Below, one piece after another: positions 51,326 to 58,850 of a stretch of DNA of 64,000 nt (positions within the stretch are counted from its first letter, which is position 1; the number at the start of each line of letters is the position of its first letter). Position numbers and translations under genes: made by a program. This DNA comes from JAJEFO01 sp009843725 (lineage in GTDB: Bacteria; Pseudomonadota; Alphaproteobacteria; Rhodobacterales; Rhodobacteraceae): contig CBDEUJ010000004.1 in the NCBI GenBank assembly GCA_965243215.1, positions 434,001 to 498,000 on the forward strand. The letters run 5' to 3'. Under the pieces are notes generated by a model. The model ran no database searches. It saw nothing but the letters and a program-made list of their open reading frames with translations, and was not told the DNA's origin.

Positions 51326-51823
51326 CTAGTTGGCGCACCTGCATTGCACAACCGCTTCATATGTCGCATCTGCGCTTGCCCGTTCGGTCGAGACAGCCAA
51401 CAATTCAGGGTGCGCTTCCAGCCGTTTCTGAGCGGCCTGGGCCAAGTGCCGTTCCCGGGCCTGTCGCGCTTGCGGAAGCGAACATGCCAGCCTTGCGTTG
51501 TCTCGGCACAGGTCCATCCGAAGGTCCTGCAATCGGCTCCAGCTCATGGCTGCGCGTGAGAGATCATCTCGCCGAGCACCAGCGCGAAGTCGTGGTCGAC
51601 GGGCCGGTCCCCAGGCAGCGTGAAATGCACTCGGATTGCCACTCTGGCCAAGCGGATCCACTTCGTCCTCGATCACGACATCGAAACGCGCCGCCAACCG
51701 AATGCATGTCTCAAGAATCGCCGTGCCCCGGGCGTTGGCCGTGGCTGCACGAGAAAGTCGTGTACGGGTGCCTGGGTGAGCACAGCCAAAGACTGCCCAT
51801 GGCGCGCAAGCGTACAATGTCAC
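51326..51823 (-). CDS. Hypothetical protein, weakly supported
   Basis: 165 codons whose start overlaps the stop of the nucleotidyltransferase gene. The C-terminal half has a helix-like pattern (LQDLRMDLCRDNARLACSLPQARQARERHLAQAAQKRLEAHPELLA, read in parts). The N-terminal part is Arg/Ala-rich. I recognise no family. It could be a third gene of the nucleotidyltransferase module or a chance frame. It fills the space before pntA, which otherwise holds nothing I can name. Confidence 0.3.
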   Translation of the reverse strand: MTLYACAPWAVFGCAHPGTRTRLSRAATANARGTAILETCIRLAARFDVVIEDEVDPLGQSGNPSAFHAAWGPARRPRLRAGARRDDLSRAAMSWSRLQDLRMDLCRDNARLACSLPQARQARERHLAQAAQKRLEAHPELLAVSTERASADATYEAVVQCRCAN

Positions 51824-52377
51824 CGGGGCGTGGACTCTTCTTCCCCGCTCTCCGTGATGATCTCTTCAAGAGCGTAGAAGGTCTTCTGCGGAAGCTGTTC
51901 GACAGGATAGTACTTTGCGACCACGGACAGGGCCTCGTCGTAACTCCCGATCCCGAGATGGTCCAAGAGGAAACAGGTGTCGTCCACGTCGTGCGATTCC
52001 TCCCCTATGCGCATCGACATGCATTTCATTGCAAGAAGATACTCCGGTTCCGCGGTCATCACGCGCAGGTTTGACATCTCCCGGTAGTCTCGAAAGCTGC
52101 CTCGCGGGCTGAGGAACCCCTTCACCGCGTCGTTTAGCCAGTCCGTCGGGACATCGAATCCGGAATGGATGGCCACGGTCTCTGCCGCCTTGCGGATTTC
52201 GGCGGCAGGACGAAACAGGGCATCCACGTCCCTTGTGGCTGCGCGGGCATTGAGCGCCAAGCACATGACGGCGCCGCCCACGACATAGACTTCACCTCTC
52301 ACGCTGGTTCGCGCCAGTTCCTGATTCAGCTTCCCGAAGAGGATGTCGATTTGTTGTGCCGTGAGGGACAAGCTCAA
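51820..52377 (-). CDS. Nucleotidyltransferase-fold protein (DUF6036-type), possible toxin
   Basis: 185 residues. The nucleotidyltransferase signature is VYVVGGAVMCLALNARAATRDVDALF (Gly-Gly then Asp-x-Asp), followed by LAMKCMSMRIGEESHDVDDTCFLL. Proteins of this type often pair with a small partner in defence- or toxin-antitoxin-like modules, such as the MNT/AbiEii group. The ATG overlaps the end of the upstream gene by ATGA, consistent with a two-gene module. Substrate and role are not known. Confidence 0.75.
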   Translation of the reverse strand: MSLSLTAQQIDILFGKLNQELARTSVRGEVYVVGGAVMCLALNARAATRDVDALFRPAAEIRKAAETVAIHSGFDVPTDWLNDAVKGFLSPRGSFRDYREMSNLRVMTAEPEYLLAMKCMSMRIGEESHDVDDTCFLLDHLGIGSYDEALSVVAKYYPVEQLPQKTFYALEEIITESGEEESTPR

Positions 52378-52805
52378 ACCCGGGTGCCGACGGAGGAGTC
52401 AATGAAGATGTTGCGCCGCCGAAACGGCGCCGGCGAGTTCGTGAGGAGGTGAAGGCGCAGGCTCTTCAGGTCCGTACCGAACCAGGGATCCCTCAATGGT
52501 GCCACATCTGCCGTCCAGGATGGCGGACGGACGCCTTTCAGGCCTGCTGCGTATTCCACCATGCCGCAAAGGTAGTTCGCCCTGAACGGTGACAGCGTCA
52601 CGTCAGGACCGCGACTGACAACGTCGCCGAACTCTTCCGGGCGGAGTTTCGCCAGCAGGTCGTGAATGTCGGCAAACACGAACCTGCTCCGAGCTTCCGG
52701 ACAGGCAAGACGCCGAACCAGACTCTGGAATCGGATGACCGGAGCCTGGCAATTGAGGCGTGGCCCGATTCGATCCGGATCCCGAATTGGAGACTGGAAA
52801 GCCAT
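52374..52805 (-). CDS. Hypothetical partner of the nucleotidyltransferase
   Basis: 143 codons as given, but the first about 22 have no protein-like pattern and the true start may be a non-ATG codon nearer 52740. From FQSLVRRLACPEARSRFVFADIHDLLAKLRP onward it is protein-like, ending PAPFRRRNIFIDSSVGTRV. The C-terminus resembles conserved proteins that sit directly upstream of DUF6036 genes. I infer an antitoxin or regulatory partner. It may also be N-terminally truncated. Confidence 0.55.
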   Translation of the reverse strand: MAFQSPIRDPDRIGPRLNCQAPVIRFQSLVRRLACPEARSRFVFADIHDLLAKLRPEEFGDVVSRGPDVTLSPFRANYLCGMVEYAAGLKGVRPPSWTADVAPLRDPWFGTDLKSLRLHLLTNSPAPFRRRNIFIDSSVGTRV

Positions 52806-53075
52806 CCGTCAAAACGCTCCGTTCGTCACGACCGCCGGCCCCGGATTCACTCACCTGCCGGGCCTTTTCCCCTACATCATCCGGAACACCCGTTCAAGGC
52901 GGAGTGACGCCAGGACAGGGTGACGCCAGGCGATTCTCCAGGCAATCCACTTCCGAGACCCTGCCGTTGACGACCCGTTCGCCGTCAAGCCTGCAACGCG
53001 CCTGATCTGGCTTCTCGCATGTCCCTGCCTGGACTTCGCACGACGCCGCGCGCAACAGTGCCCGAATGGCAGGTC

Positions 53076-53768
53076 TCAAGCGAACCAGGTGTCGTAGTCG
53101 CTGACCAGCAGATGCGTCGGCGCAAAGTCTTCCTCGATGTCGGCAAACCTTCCGATCGGTTCACGGAAGACGTTGTCCGTCACGTCATCGTTCACGGTCG
53201 AGACTTCGCCAATCAGAACGTCTCCGTTCTCGCCCCAGAACGCGTGCCAGTCACCCGGGTTCAGCGTGACGCTCTCGCCCGGAGCCAATTTCAGGACTTC
53301 GCCCGGCTGCAATCGGCGTTCCAAGCCGTCGGTCAGGACAGTAACGCCCTTCTCTCCGTCAAAGTTCCCGTTCGCGTCAGAGCCGAACAGCTCCACTGCA
53401 AGAATCGCGCCGCCCCGGTTGATGATGTCCTCGGACTTGATGAAATGGGTGTGCATCGGGCTGACCTGGTCCTGCCGGCTGATCAGGAGCTTTTCCGCGT
53501 AGACCATGCCTCTGCCGCGCTCCAGATCGGACAGAATGCCGTTTCGCAGCGTGAACAGGAAGAGGCCGAGCTTGTCGAATTCGCCCTGCCCGTAATCCGT
53601 GATGTCCCATCCGAGACGCGCGTCAGCGATGCGCCTTGCCGACCCGTCATTCACACGGGCACGAAATTCCTCCGGATTCCAATAGGCGAATGGCGGCAAC
53701 GTGAATCCGAACGAACGCATCATCTCGTCCGCGGCCGTCATGATGTCGTTGATGCGAGAGCGTTTCAT
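53076..53768 (-). CDS. D-lyxose isomerase-like sugar isomerase
   Basis: 230 residues from ATG 53768, close to the 227 of known D-lyxose isomerases. Cupin metal site: PMHTHFIKSEDIINRGG, followed by LAPGESVTLNPGDWHAFWG (second His). It also has FAYWNPEEF near the N-terminus, typical of this family. It interconverts D-lyxose and D-xylulose or D-mannose and D-fructose. The 126 bases to the next gene hold only a promoter-sized gap. The longer frame to 53879 lacks a ribosome site. Confidence 0.85.
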   Translation of the reverse strand: MKRSRINDIMTAADEMMRSFGFTLPPFAYWNPEEFRARVNDGSARRIADARLGWDITDYGQGEFDKLGLFLFTLRNGILSDLERGRGMVYAEKLLISRQDQVSPMHTHFIKSEDIINRGGAILAVELFGSDANGNFDGEKGVTVLTDGLERRLQPGEVLKLAPGESVTLNPGDWHAFWGENGDVLIGEVSTVNDDVTDNVFREPIGRFADIEEDFAPTHLLVSDYDTWFA

Positions 53769-53894
53769 GCTGTCCCCCGAGGCGAGAATGTCGTGCGATT
53801 CGTGACAGCTTGAACACATGACGTCCAGACCCGGAACGGCGTCACGCAATCGCGGAGAGGCACGTCGAAGGTGCCGCACGGGCCTGTCAGGCCG

Positions 53895-54671
53895 TTACGC
53901 GCTTCTGAGCCGTGCCGGCCTCGCCCCGGCGGCCCAGTCCCGGACCGCCTCGCCAAACGCCTCGAACAGTGCCCGAGAGACCGGATCTTCCGCCGCCTTG
54001 TATTCGGGATGCCACTGCACGCCGAGCGCAAAGCCTGGCGCGCTCTCAACGTAAATTGCCTCTTCAGTACCGTCTTCCGCGCGCCCGTCGATGACGATCC
54101 TCTCGCCAGTCTCCTTGATGCCCTGTCCGTGAAGCGTGTTGGTCAGCACCGTCGTGGCGCCGAACAGCCTATGGAACACGCCACCCTCGGAAAGGGCCAC
54201 CTCGTGGCGAAGCCCGAACTTTTCATCCAGGGTCCCGTCGGGCGGCATCCTGTGATTCATGCGGCCCGGCAACTCCCGGATTTCCGGATGGAGCGAACCG
54301 CCCATCGCCGTGTTCAGCTCCTGGAACCCTCGGCAGATCGCGAGAATTGGCTGGCCAGCAGCCACGCATTCGCGAATCAACGGCAAGGTGATCTTGTCGC
54401 GGGCGCGGTCAAAGTCGCCATGAGCCGTCGTCGGTTCCTCTCCGTACTCTTCCGGATGAACGTTTGCGCGTCCGCCCGGAAACAGGAACCCGTCGCAGAC
54501 GGACATCAGCTCTTCAATCGAGACCAGGTCAGGATCCGCCGGCACTATCAGCGGCACGGCGCCGGCCACTTCCCGAACCGCAACGGAAATCATGCGCCCG
54601 CCCGAATGAACGGGGTACTCGCGATTTATGAGATGTGCGTTGCCGATGATCCCGACGACGGGAAGGGTCAT
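53895..54671 (-). CDS. Gamma-glutamyl-gamma-aminobutyrate hydrolase (PuuD-type)
   Basis: 258 residues from ATG 54671, with GGAGG 5 bases ahead. Class I glutamine amidotransferase-like: nucleophile Cys in PILAICRGFQELNTAMGG and the catalytic His-Glu of FALGVQWHPEYK. PuuD-type enzymes hydrolyse gamma-Glu-GABA or similar gamma-glutamyl amides in polyamine breakdown. The frame continues upstream into an IS110 transposase remnant with no stop between, so a fusion protein of 406 residues could be made if the IS start is used. Confidence 0.9.
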   Translation of the reverse strand: MTLPVVGIIGNAHLINREYPVHSGGRMISVAVREVAGAVPLIVPADPDLVSIEELMSVCDGFLFPGGRANVHPEEYGEEPTTAHGDFDRARDKITLPLIRECVAAGQPILAICRGFQELNTAMGGSLHPEIRELPGRMNHRMPPDGTLDEKFGLRHEVALSEGGVFHRLFGATTVLTNTLHGQGIKETGERIVIDGRAEDGTEEAIYVESAPGFALGVQWHPEYKAAEDPVSRALFEAFGEAVRDWAAGARPARLRSA

Positions 54672-54749
54672 CGCTTCCTCCATGGCCATGAGCCGCAGCG
54701 CGCGACCCGCCCATGTAATACGGCATGCCGAACCAGCACAAGGCCCCCG

Positions 54750-55115
54750 CTTGCGCGCGTCGATCCGGTCCGTCTTCGCCTTCTTCCTGCGCCGGAAGAC
54801 CTCGAGGCTGGCGGGATCGCGGACCACAACCTCCAGATCCTCGCCGCCAAGGCGCCGGGCCAGCCAGAGCCATTCGTAGCCGGCTTCGTACACAAGCAGA
54901 ACGCGAACGTCTTCGCCGGACGCCGAAGCCCGCCGTCGCGCCTGCCCCAGCTTCCTGAGCAACCCGTCCAAGTCATGCGGCGCCAGCTTGTGAACGCCGG
55001 TCTTTGACGTGTCGGCCGGATCGCCGACCCTGAGATTCCAGCTCGTGCCGCTGACTTCCAGCGCCGCATTGGCCGTTGTGACGTTCCCTTCGAAGGAGGT
55101 GAGTGCATCAACCAT
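54750..55115 (-). pseudogene. IS110-family transposase N-terminal fragment
   Basis: About 122 residues: GTSWNLRVGDP near the start, then VRVLLVYEAGYEWLWLARRL and VRDPASLEVFRRRKKAKTDRIDARK. That is the DEDD (RuvC-like) N-terminal domain of IS110/IS1111 transposases, with the Glu and Asp-x-x-Asp positions visible. The C-terminal catalytic domain with the nucleophilic Ser is absent. The fragment joins in frame to the hydrolase gene. It shows that an IS110 insertion or deletion took place just upstream of that gene. Confidence 0.8.
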
Positions 55116-55234
55116 CAGTCTCTCCTTTCATTCGTCAAGGGGTTTTCGTCGACCGGCCCCTTGCCACCATATGTTGATGCCCGAACATTCCCCCGGACCG
55201 AATTATCCGCAGAGGCAAATCCCGGCACGGCTCA

Positions 55235-55540
55235 TGGCATCTGAAATGGCAGCTGCCCATCACATTGCGGTACTCTCCTATCATCAACCGATTGACTGGG
55301 CGGGGCTGGCTGGCATTTTCGGCATGGAAATCAGTCGCGATCTGATCTCAAGACTCAGGTATCAAAGGTTGATAGCCAACGGCGCTCGTGCTCCAACGCC
55401 AGGTGCGCAACATACTCTTGTGATGACGCTTCAGTTTCTCACGACGTTTGATCTGCAGACTTTGCGGGACTTGCCGGAACTTCATGGTCGGGACGAGTTG
55501 TTGGGATCATTGGCAACATCACTTTACAATCCCGAACGGA
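55235..55540 (+). pseudogene. ScpB-like chromosome segregation gene fragment
   Basis: A frame running through this stretch reads IAVLSYHQPIDWAGLAGIFG, EISRDLISRLRYQRLIANGAR, APTPGAQHTL and TTFDLQTLRDLPELHG. This corresponds to the second winged-helix domain of ScpB-like proteins, in which 'aiAyhQP', 'EiSrDtI..LR', 'PtPGApytyvtT' and 'sLRDLPdl' are conserved. The first winged helix is missing and the frame then runs into unrelated sequence, so it is a truncated relic. The 120 bases before it hold nothing I can name. Confidence 0.55.
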
Positions 55541-55544
55541 GAAC

Positions 55545-55566
55545 GTATATACTATGCAGTATATAC
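55545..55566. promoter_or_regulatory. Palindromic operator of the vapBC pair
   Basis: GTATATAC, six bases, then GTATATAC again. The box is itself palindromic, so this is both a direct and an inverted repeat. It ends 16 bases before the vapB start, the usual place for the VapB(C) autoregulatory operator, and the AT-rich boxes may overlap the -10 element. Confidence 0.75.
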
Positions 55567-55582
55567 ATCTCGCGAGGTCAAC

Positions 55583-55843
55583 ATGACTCAGGTGGCAAAA
55601 GTCTTCAAGTCCGGAAACTCTCAGGCAGTCCGTCTGCCGAAGGAGTTTCGCTTTAGCGTTGGTGAAGTTGAAGTTTCACGAGAGGGAGAAGCGATCATTC
55701 TTCGCCCACATCCGGAAAGCAATCGTGGTTGGAGTTCGCTAAGATCCGCTCTGAAACGTGGTGTGAGCGACGACTTCATGAAAGAAGGGCGAGAGCAGCC
55801 TGCTGAAAAAGATCGAGCCGATCTGGACAAGATCTTCAACTGA
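55583..55843 (+). CDS. vapB: VapB-type antitoxin (AbrB/SpoVT-like)
   Basis: 86 residues from ATG 55583 with GAGG ahead of it. The swapped-hairpin DNA-binding start is AKVFKSGNSQAVRLPKEFRF, then VSREGEAIILRP. The acidic, Lys-rich C-terminus (REQPAEKDRADLDKIFN) is the toxin-neutralising tail. It overlaps vapC by TGATG. It is AT-richer than the flanking genes, which suggests it arrived with its toxin by transfer. Confidence 0.92.
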   Translation: MTQVAKVFKSGNSQAVRLPKEFRFSVGEVEVSREGEAIILRPHPESNRGWSSLRSALKRGVSDDFMKEGREQPAEKDRADLDKIFN

Positions 55844-56247
55844 TGCGGTTCTTGTTTGATACGAATGCTGTCATATCACTGCTCGGACAGAAGTCCGTGG
55901 CTCTGATCGATCGCGTGCTGGACTGCACTGAGGGCGAGATCGGTATTCCCACGATAGTATCGCACGAACTCTACTTTGGTGCTTACAAGAGCCAGAAAGT
56001 CTCATTCAATCTTGAGACGATCAGACTGCTTTTTAGAGACTTCGTTGTCCTGCCCTTCGACGAAGAGGACTCTCGTCAGGCCGGTGAGATTAGGGCAGAG
56101 CTAAATGAGTCGGGGAGCCCAATTGGTCCCTACGATGTGTTGATCGCCGGGCAGGCAAGAGCCCGTGATCTCATTCTCATAAGCAACAACGTTCGAGAAT
56201 TCGAACGTGTGCCTGATCTTCAGCTGGAAGACTGGACAGTGTCGTGA
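55843..56247 (+). CDS. vapC: VapC-type PIN-domain toxin
   Basis: 134 residues. PIN-domain acidic residues: LFDTNAVISLL at the start, SHELYFGAYKS in the middle and GPYDVLIAGQARARDLILISNN near the end. VapC toxins are RNases that often cut initiator tRNA or rRNA. No damage is visible, so this pair looks active, unlike the broken PIN gene at 44.8-45.3 kb. Translation is coupled to vapB. Confidence 0.93.
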   Translation: MRFLFDTNAVISLLGQKSVALIDRVLDCTEGEIGIPTIVSHELYFGAYKSQKVSFNLETIRLLFRDFVVLPFDEEDSRQAGEIRAELNESGSPIGPYDVLIAGQARARDLILISNNVREFERVPDLQLEDWTVS

Positions 56248-56729
56248 AGAAAGTACCGTTCAAGGATTGGAAAGTACCACCTATCTCGTGCACGAGATAG
56301 GCGCCACTCTTACTTCATGCGCCGCCAGGTCGTCCGCGTTCTGCAGAACTTCTTGAATTCCATGGAATTCGTCGACGTTGAGTTGCTCGGCACTGATCTG
56401 AGCGCCGTCAAGAACTTCTTTCAATATGCCTGGTGTGACCATCTAAGGAAGAGTCATGTGGCTCCGACCACTCCATTTTCCTGTTGCTTTCTCCTGCATG
56501 AACCTTGTTTACAAGTCCGCTGTCATGAACGTCAAGCAACAATGATGTGATCGAACCGATGACGACTGTCGAAAGAAAGTTGCAGACAGGGAACATTCGA
56601 TCCCGTCAGGTTTGCAATCTTGATGAGTTCGTAGCACAAGATACATGTCAGGAAGTTCGGAGGCCATCAGATGCAGGATAGAGGGCGTGTGTCGATGCCG
56701 GAGGCGGCGAATCGCTCCGGACGGGCGCC
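56248..56729. other. AT-richer junction region before the mobilisation genes
   Basis: About 480 bases without a supported gene. Up to about 56640 the DNA is AT-richer than the rest of the window; from about 56650 it changes sharply to very GC-rich DNA. It holds one perfect palindrome at 56280-56301. The boundary of an integrated element is likely here. I could not find a matching attachment-site repeat inside the window. Confidence 0.45.
56280..56301. repeat. Perfect 22-bp palindrome after vapC
   Basis: CCTATCTCGTG followed directly by its complement CACGAGATAGG. It lies 33 bases after the vapC stop. With no loop and no T-run it is a poor terminator, although cruciform or hairpin formation in RNA is possible. 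It may be a protein-binding or recombination site. Confidence 0.7.
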
Positions 56730-57089
56730 GTGAGCGCGGTCCGCAGGCAGCGCGGCCTGATGGCCACGGACGCGGAATGGGAGCGCATCGCGCAGGCCGC
56801 AGGCGCCAGCGGCATGGAGATCTCGAGATACGTCGTCTCGCGCGCCCTGGCGCCCGACGACCTTCCGAGGGAGGTCGTCCGCCGCGCGGTGCGCGAGGCG
56901 CTCGTGCTCTCGAAGCTGGAGGAGCGCCGCCTGCGCGAGGCCGGGGCCGGCGCGGCGTGGGAGGACGCCTGCGACGCGGTCGACGCGTGGATGGACCGGG
57001 AGGGCATGCTCGACCGCCTGACCGATCCCGGCGCGGCGAACCGCTGGAAGGCGGCGGGCGCGGCCACCGGTCCGGAGGATCCGCCGTGA
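56730..57089 (+). CDS. Small mobilisation-type accessory protein 1
   Basis: 119 residues from GTG 56730. The N-terminal RQRGLMATDAEWERIAQAAGASGMEISRYVVSRAL pattern (short strand, then two helices) resembles MobC/ribbon-helix-helix proteins that help relaxases at oriT. The remainder is helical and charged. The stop overlaps the next GTG (GTGA). Its composition is strongly GC-rich, as in the relaxase gene. Identity with MobC is inferred from position and pattern. Confidence 0.65.
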   Translation: MSAVRRQRGLMATDAEWERIAQAAGASGMEISRYVVSRALAPDDLPREVVRRAVREALVLSKLEERRLREAGAGAAWEDACDAVDAWMDREGMLDRLTDPGAANRWKAAGAATGPEDPP

Positions 57090-57394
57090 GCGTCAGGGCG
57101 CGCGGCGGACGGCGGCAGCGCAGCCTGCACTGCCCGCCGGAGGAGCAGGAGATGATACGGATGCAGGCGAAGGCCGCGGGCAAGACGATCTCGCGCTACG
57201 TGCTCGACCTGGCGCTGGCGGACGATCCGGACGTCCATCCGCTGGCGCTTGACGCGGAGGCGCAGTTCGCGCTTCTCGACGGCGTCCTCGACTTGCTGGA
57301 CTTCGTGCAGGCGCTCGGGGACGAGCTGCCCGGCGGCAGCGGCCAGAGCCTCCTGTCGGCGATCTCGGCGATGGCCTCGGACCGGGCGCAATGA
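57086..57394 (+). CDS. Small mobilisation-type accessory protein 2
   Basis: 102 residues from GTG 57086. RQRSLHCPPEEQEMIRMQAKAAGKTISRYVLDLAL repeats the pattern of its neighbours (R-S-L then E-x-x-x-I then ISRYV). It is shorter, with a helical tail that has Leu/Asp repeats (LLDGVLDLLDFVQAL). It overlaps both neighbours by a few bases (GTGA, ATGA), so the three are one translational unit. Likely a paralogue of protein 1. Confidence 0.65.
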   Translation: MSVRARGGRRQRSLHCPPEEQEMIRMQAKAAGKTISRYVLDLALADDPDVHPLALDAEAQFALLDGVLDLLDFVQALGDELPGGSGQSLLSAISAMASDRAQ

Positions 57395-57834
57395 CTGTCG
57401 CGGGGAAGGCTCCGAGGCACCTGTCGGTCTCGGCCACGGACGCCGAGTGGGACTTCGTGCGCGACCATGCCGCCCGGCGGGGGCTGACGATCGCCCGCTA
57501 TGTCGTCGGCCTCGTCGAGCGCGACGGGCGCGAGAGGGACGGCTCGGCCCCGATCATGGCGATCAGCCCGGCGGAGCAGCGCGAGCTCCTGGAGGGCATC
57601 CGCGAGATCCGCGCGACGCTGGGCGGCCGGGACTCGATGCCGCTTGCGGAGGACATGCAGTCGCGGGTCGCCGCGATGTTCGCGGCCTGGGCGGCCGACA
57701 TGCTGGACGCCGGACGCGCCGACGATCTCCGGGCCGCGCTGGCGGCCGTGCGGGGCGAGCGCCAGGCGGAGGCGGACATGGCGAGGCTGACGCGGCCCCG
57801 GGGCATGCGGACAGACGCCGGGCGGCAGGGCTGA
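57391..57834 (+). CDS. Small mobilisation-type accessory protein 3
   Basis: 147 residues from ATG 57391. APRHLSVSATDAEWDFVRDHAARRGLTIARYVVGLV has the same N-terminal layout as the two proteins before it (x-S-V-S-A-T-D-x-E-W then ARYVV). The Ala/Glu/Arg-rich C-terminal half is helical. The three together look like a tandem family of DNA-binding relaxosome components. About 100 bases separate it from the next gene. Confidence 0.68.
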   Translation: MTVAGKAPRHLSVSATDAEWDFVRDHAARRGLTIARYVVGLVERDGRERDGSAPIMAISPAEQRELLEGIREIRATLGGRDSMPLAEDMQSRVAAMFAAWAADMLDAGRADDLRAALAAVRGERQAEADMARLTRPRGMRTDAGRQG

Positions 57835-57940
57835 CGGTGGCCTGCCGGGGCAAGTTCCCCCGCCACGGCCCGCCGGCGATACCGGCCCCGGGCGGCAGCG
57901 GGCGAAACCGCCGGCGAGGACGCGAAGGAGGATGCGGCAA

Positions 57941-58846
57941 ATGACCGGAAAACGGGGCGGAGACAGTCGCGGATCGGCCTGGAAGGACCTCATGGTCACC
58001 CGGCCGAACGCCGGCGCGGCGGCGATCGAGGAGATGAAGGACGCGATCGACAGGCTGGGCAAGACCGTCACGGCGCAGGCGGCGGCGGACGCGGAACGGC
58101 CCGATCCGGCGACCCGGGCGGAGCTGGACGCCATGGAATCGAGGCTCCTGGAACGCGTCGCCGAGGCGGCGTCCGGCCGGGCGGAGCCGATGACGCAGGA
58201 GGAGGTGGAGGAGACGGTCGCCAGGCTTGCCGACCGCATCATGGCGCCGCCGGACCTCGAACCCGCCTCACGGACCGGTGGTGCGGCGGAGGGGACCGAG
58301 GCCGAGACGGAGGACGACGAGAAGACGGTCCATGAGCAGCTCAAGTGGATCGTTCACCTGCTCATGTGGAAGGGCGCACCGATTCGCCAGGACCTGGAGG
58401 GCATCAGGCAGACCGCGAACGGCATCGACGCGGGCTGCGCGCACGGACGGGAGGCGCAGGACGAGGACTTCGGCGCGGTCTCCGGACGCCTTGACGCGAT
58501 CGAGAGAGGGATCGGGGAGCTTCGCGGTGGCCGGGGACTCCCCTTCGGCTGGATCGTCCTCGGGGCTGTCGCCGGGATGGTTCTCGAGGATTCTCGAGGA
58601 CCGGACGGGCTTCGCCTCCGGCCTTTTCCGATGGCTCGGATCCTGAGCCGGCAATCCGCCGCCCGCCGCCGCCGTTTCCGTCGGCACGGTTGCGGTGGCC
58701 TGGCCCGACCCTTCCTGCGGGCGCCCGCGACGGCGCGGAGTCCGTGCCAGCGTCCGGTGCATCGGCAGTCCCGGACTCCGAAAGCCGGTCCGCATCGCGC
58801 CCCGTCGGCGCGTCGCGCGCCTGCGGCCTTCGTGCGGGAGGCCTGA
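57941..58846 (+). CDS. Membrane-anchored mobilisation accessory protein, frameshifted C-terminus
   Basis: 301 residues from ATG 57941, with GGAGG 9 bases ahead. Residues 1 to about 215 form a helical, acidic protein with KTVHEQLKWIVHLLMWKGAPIRQ and VSGRLDAIERGIGELRGG, then the hydrophobic anchor LPFGWIVLGAVAGMVL. After that a 10-base duplication (58581-58600) shifts the frame into a low-complexity Arg/Pro tail. Without it the protein would end EDRTGFASGLFRWLGS at 58646. It lies between the three small genes and the relaxase. Confidence 0.7.
   Translation: MTGKRGGDSRGSAWKDLMVTRPNAGAAAIEEMKDAIDRLGKTVTAQAAADAERPDPATRAELDAMESRLLERVAEAASGRAEPMTQEEVEETVARLADRIMAPPDLEPASRTGGAAEGTEAETEDDEKTVHEQLKWIVHLLMWKGAPIRQDLEGIRQTANGIDAGCAHGREAQDEDFGAVSGRLDAIERGIGELRGGRGLPFGWIVLGAVAGMVLEDSRGPDGLRLRPFPMARILSRQSAARRRRFRRHGCGGLARPFLRAPATARSPCQRPVHRQSRTPKAGPHRAPSARRAPAAFVREA
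58581..58600 (+). repeat. 10-bp tandem duplication causing a frameshift
   Basis: TTCTCGAGGA occurs twice in direct succession (58581-58590, 58591-58600). Removing one copy restores a frame that ends at the stop 58644-58646. Slipped replication or a strand-repair event is the simplest origin. Confidence 0.85.
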
Positions 58847-58850
58847 GCGG

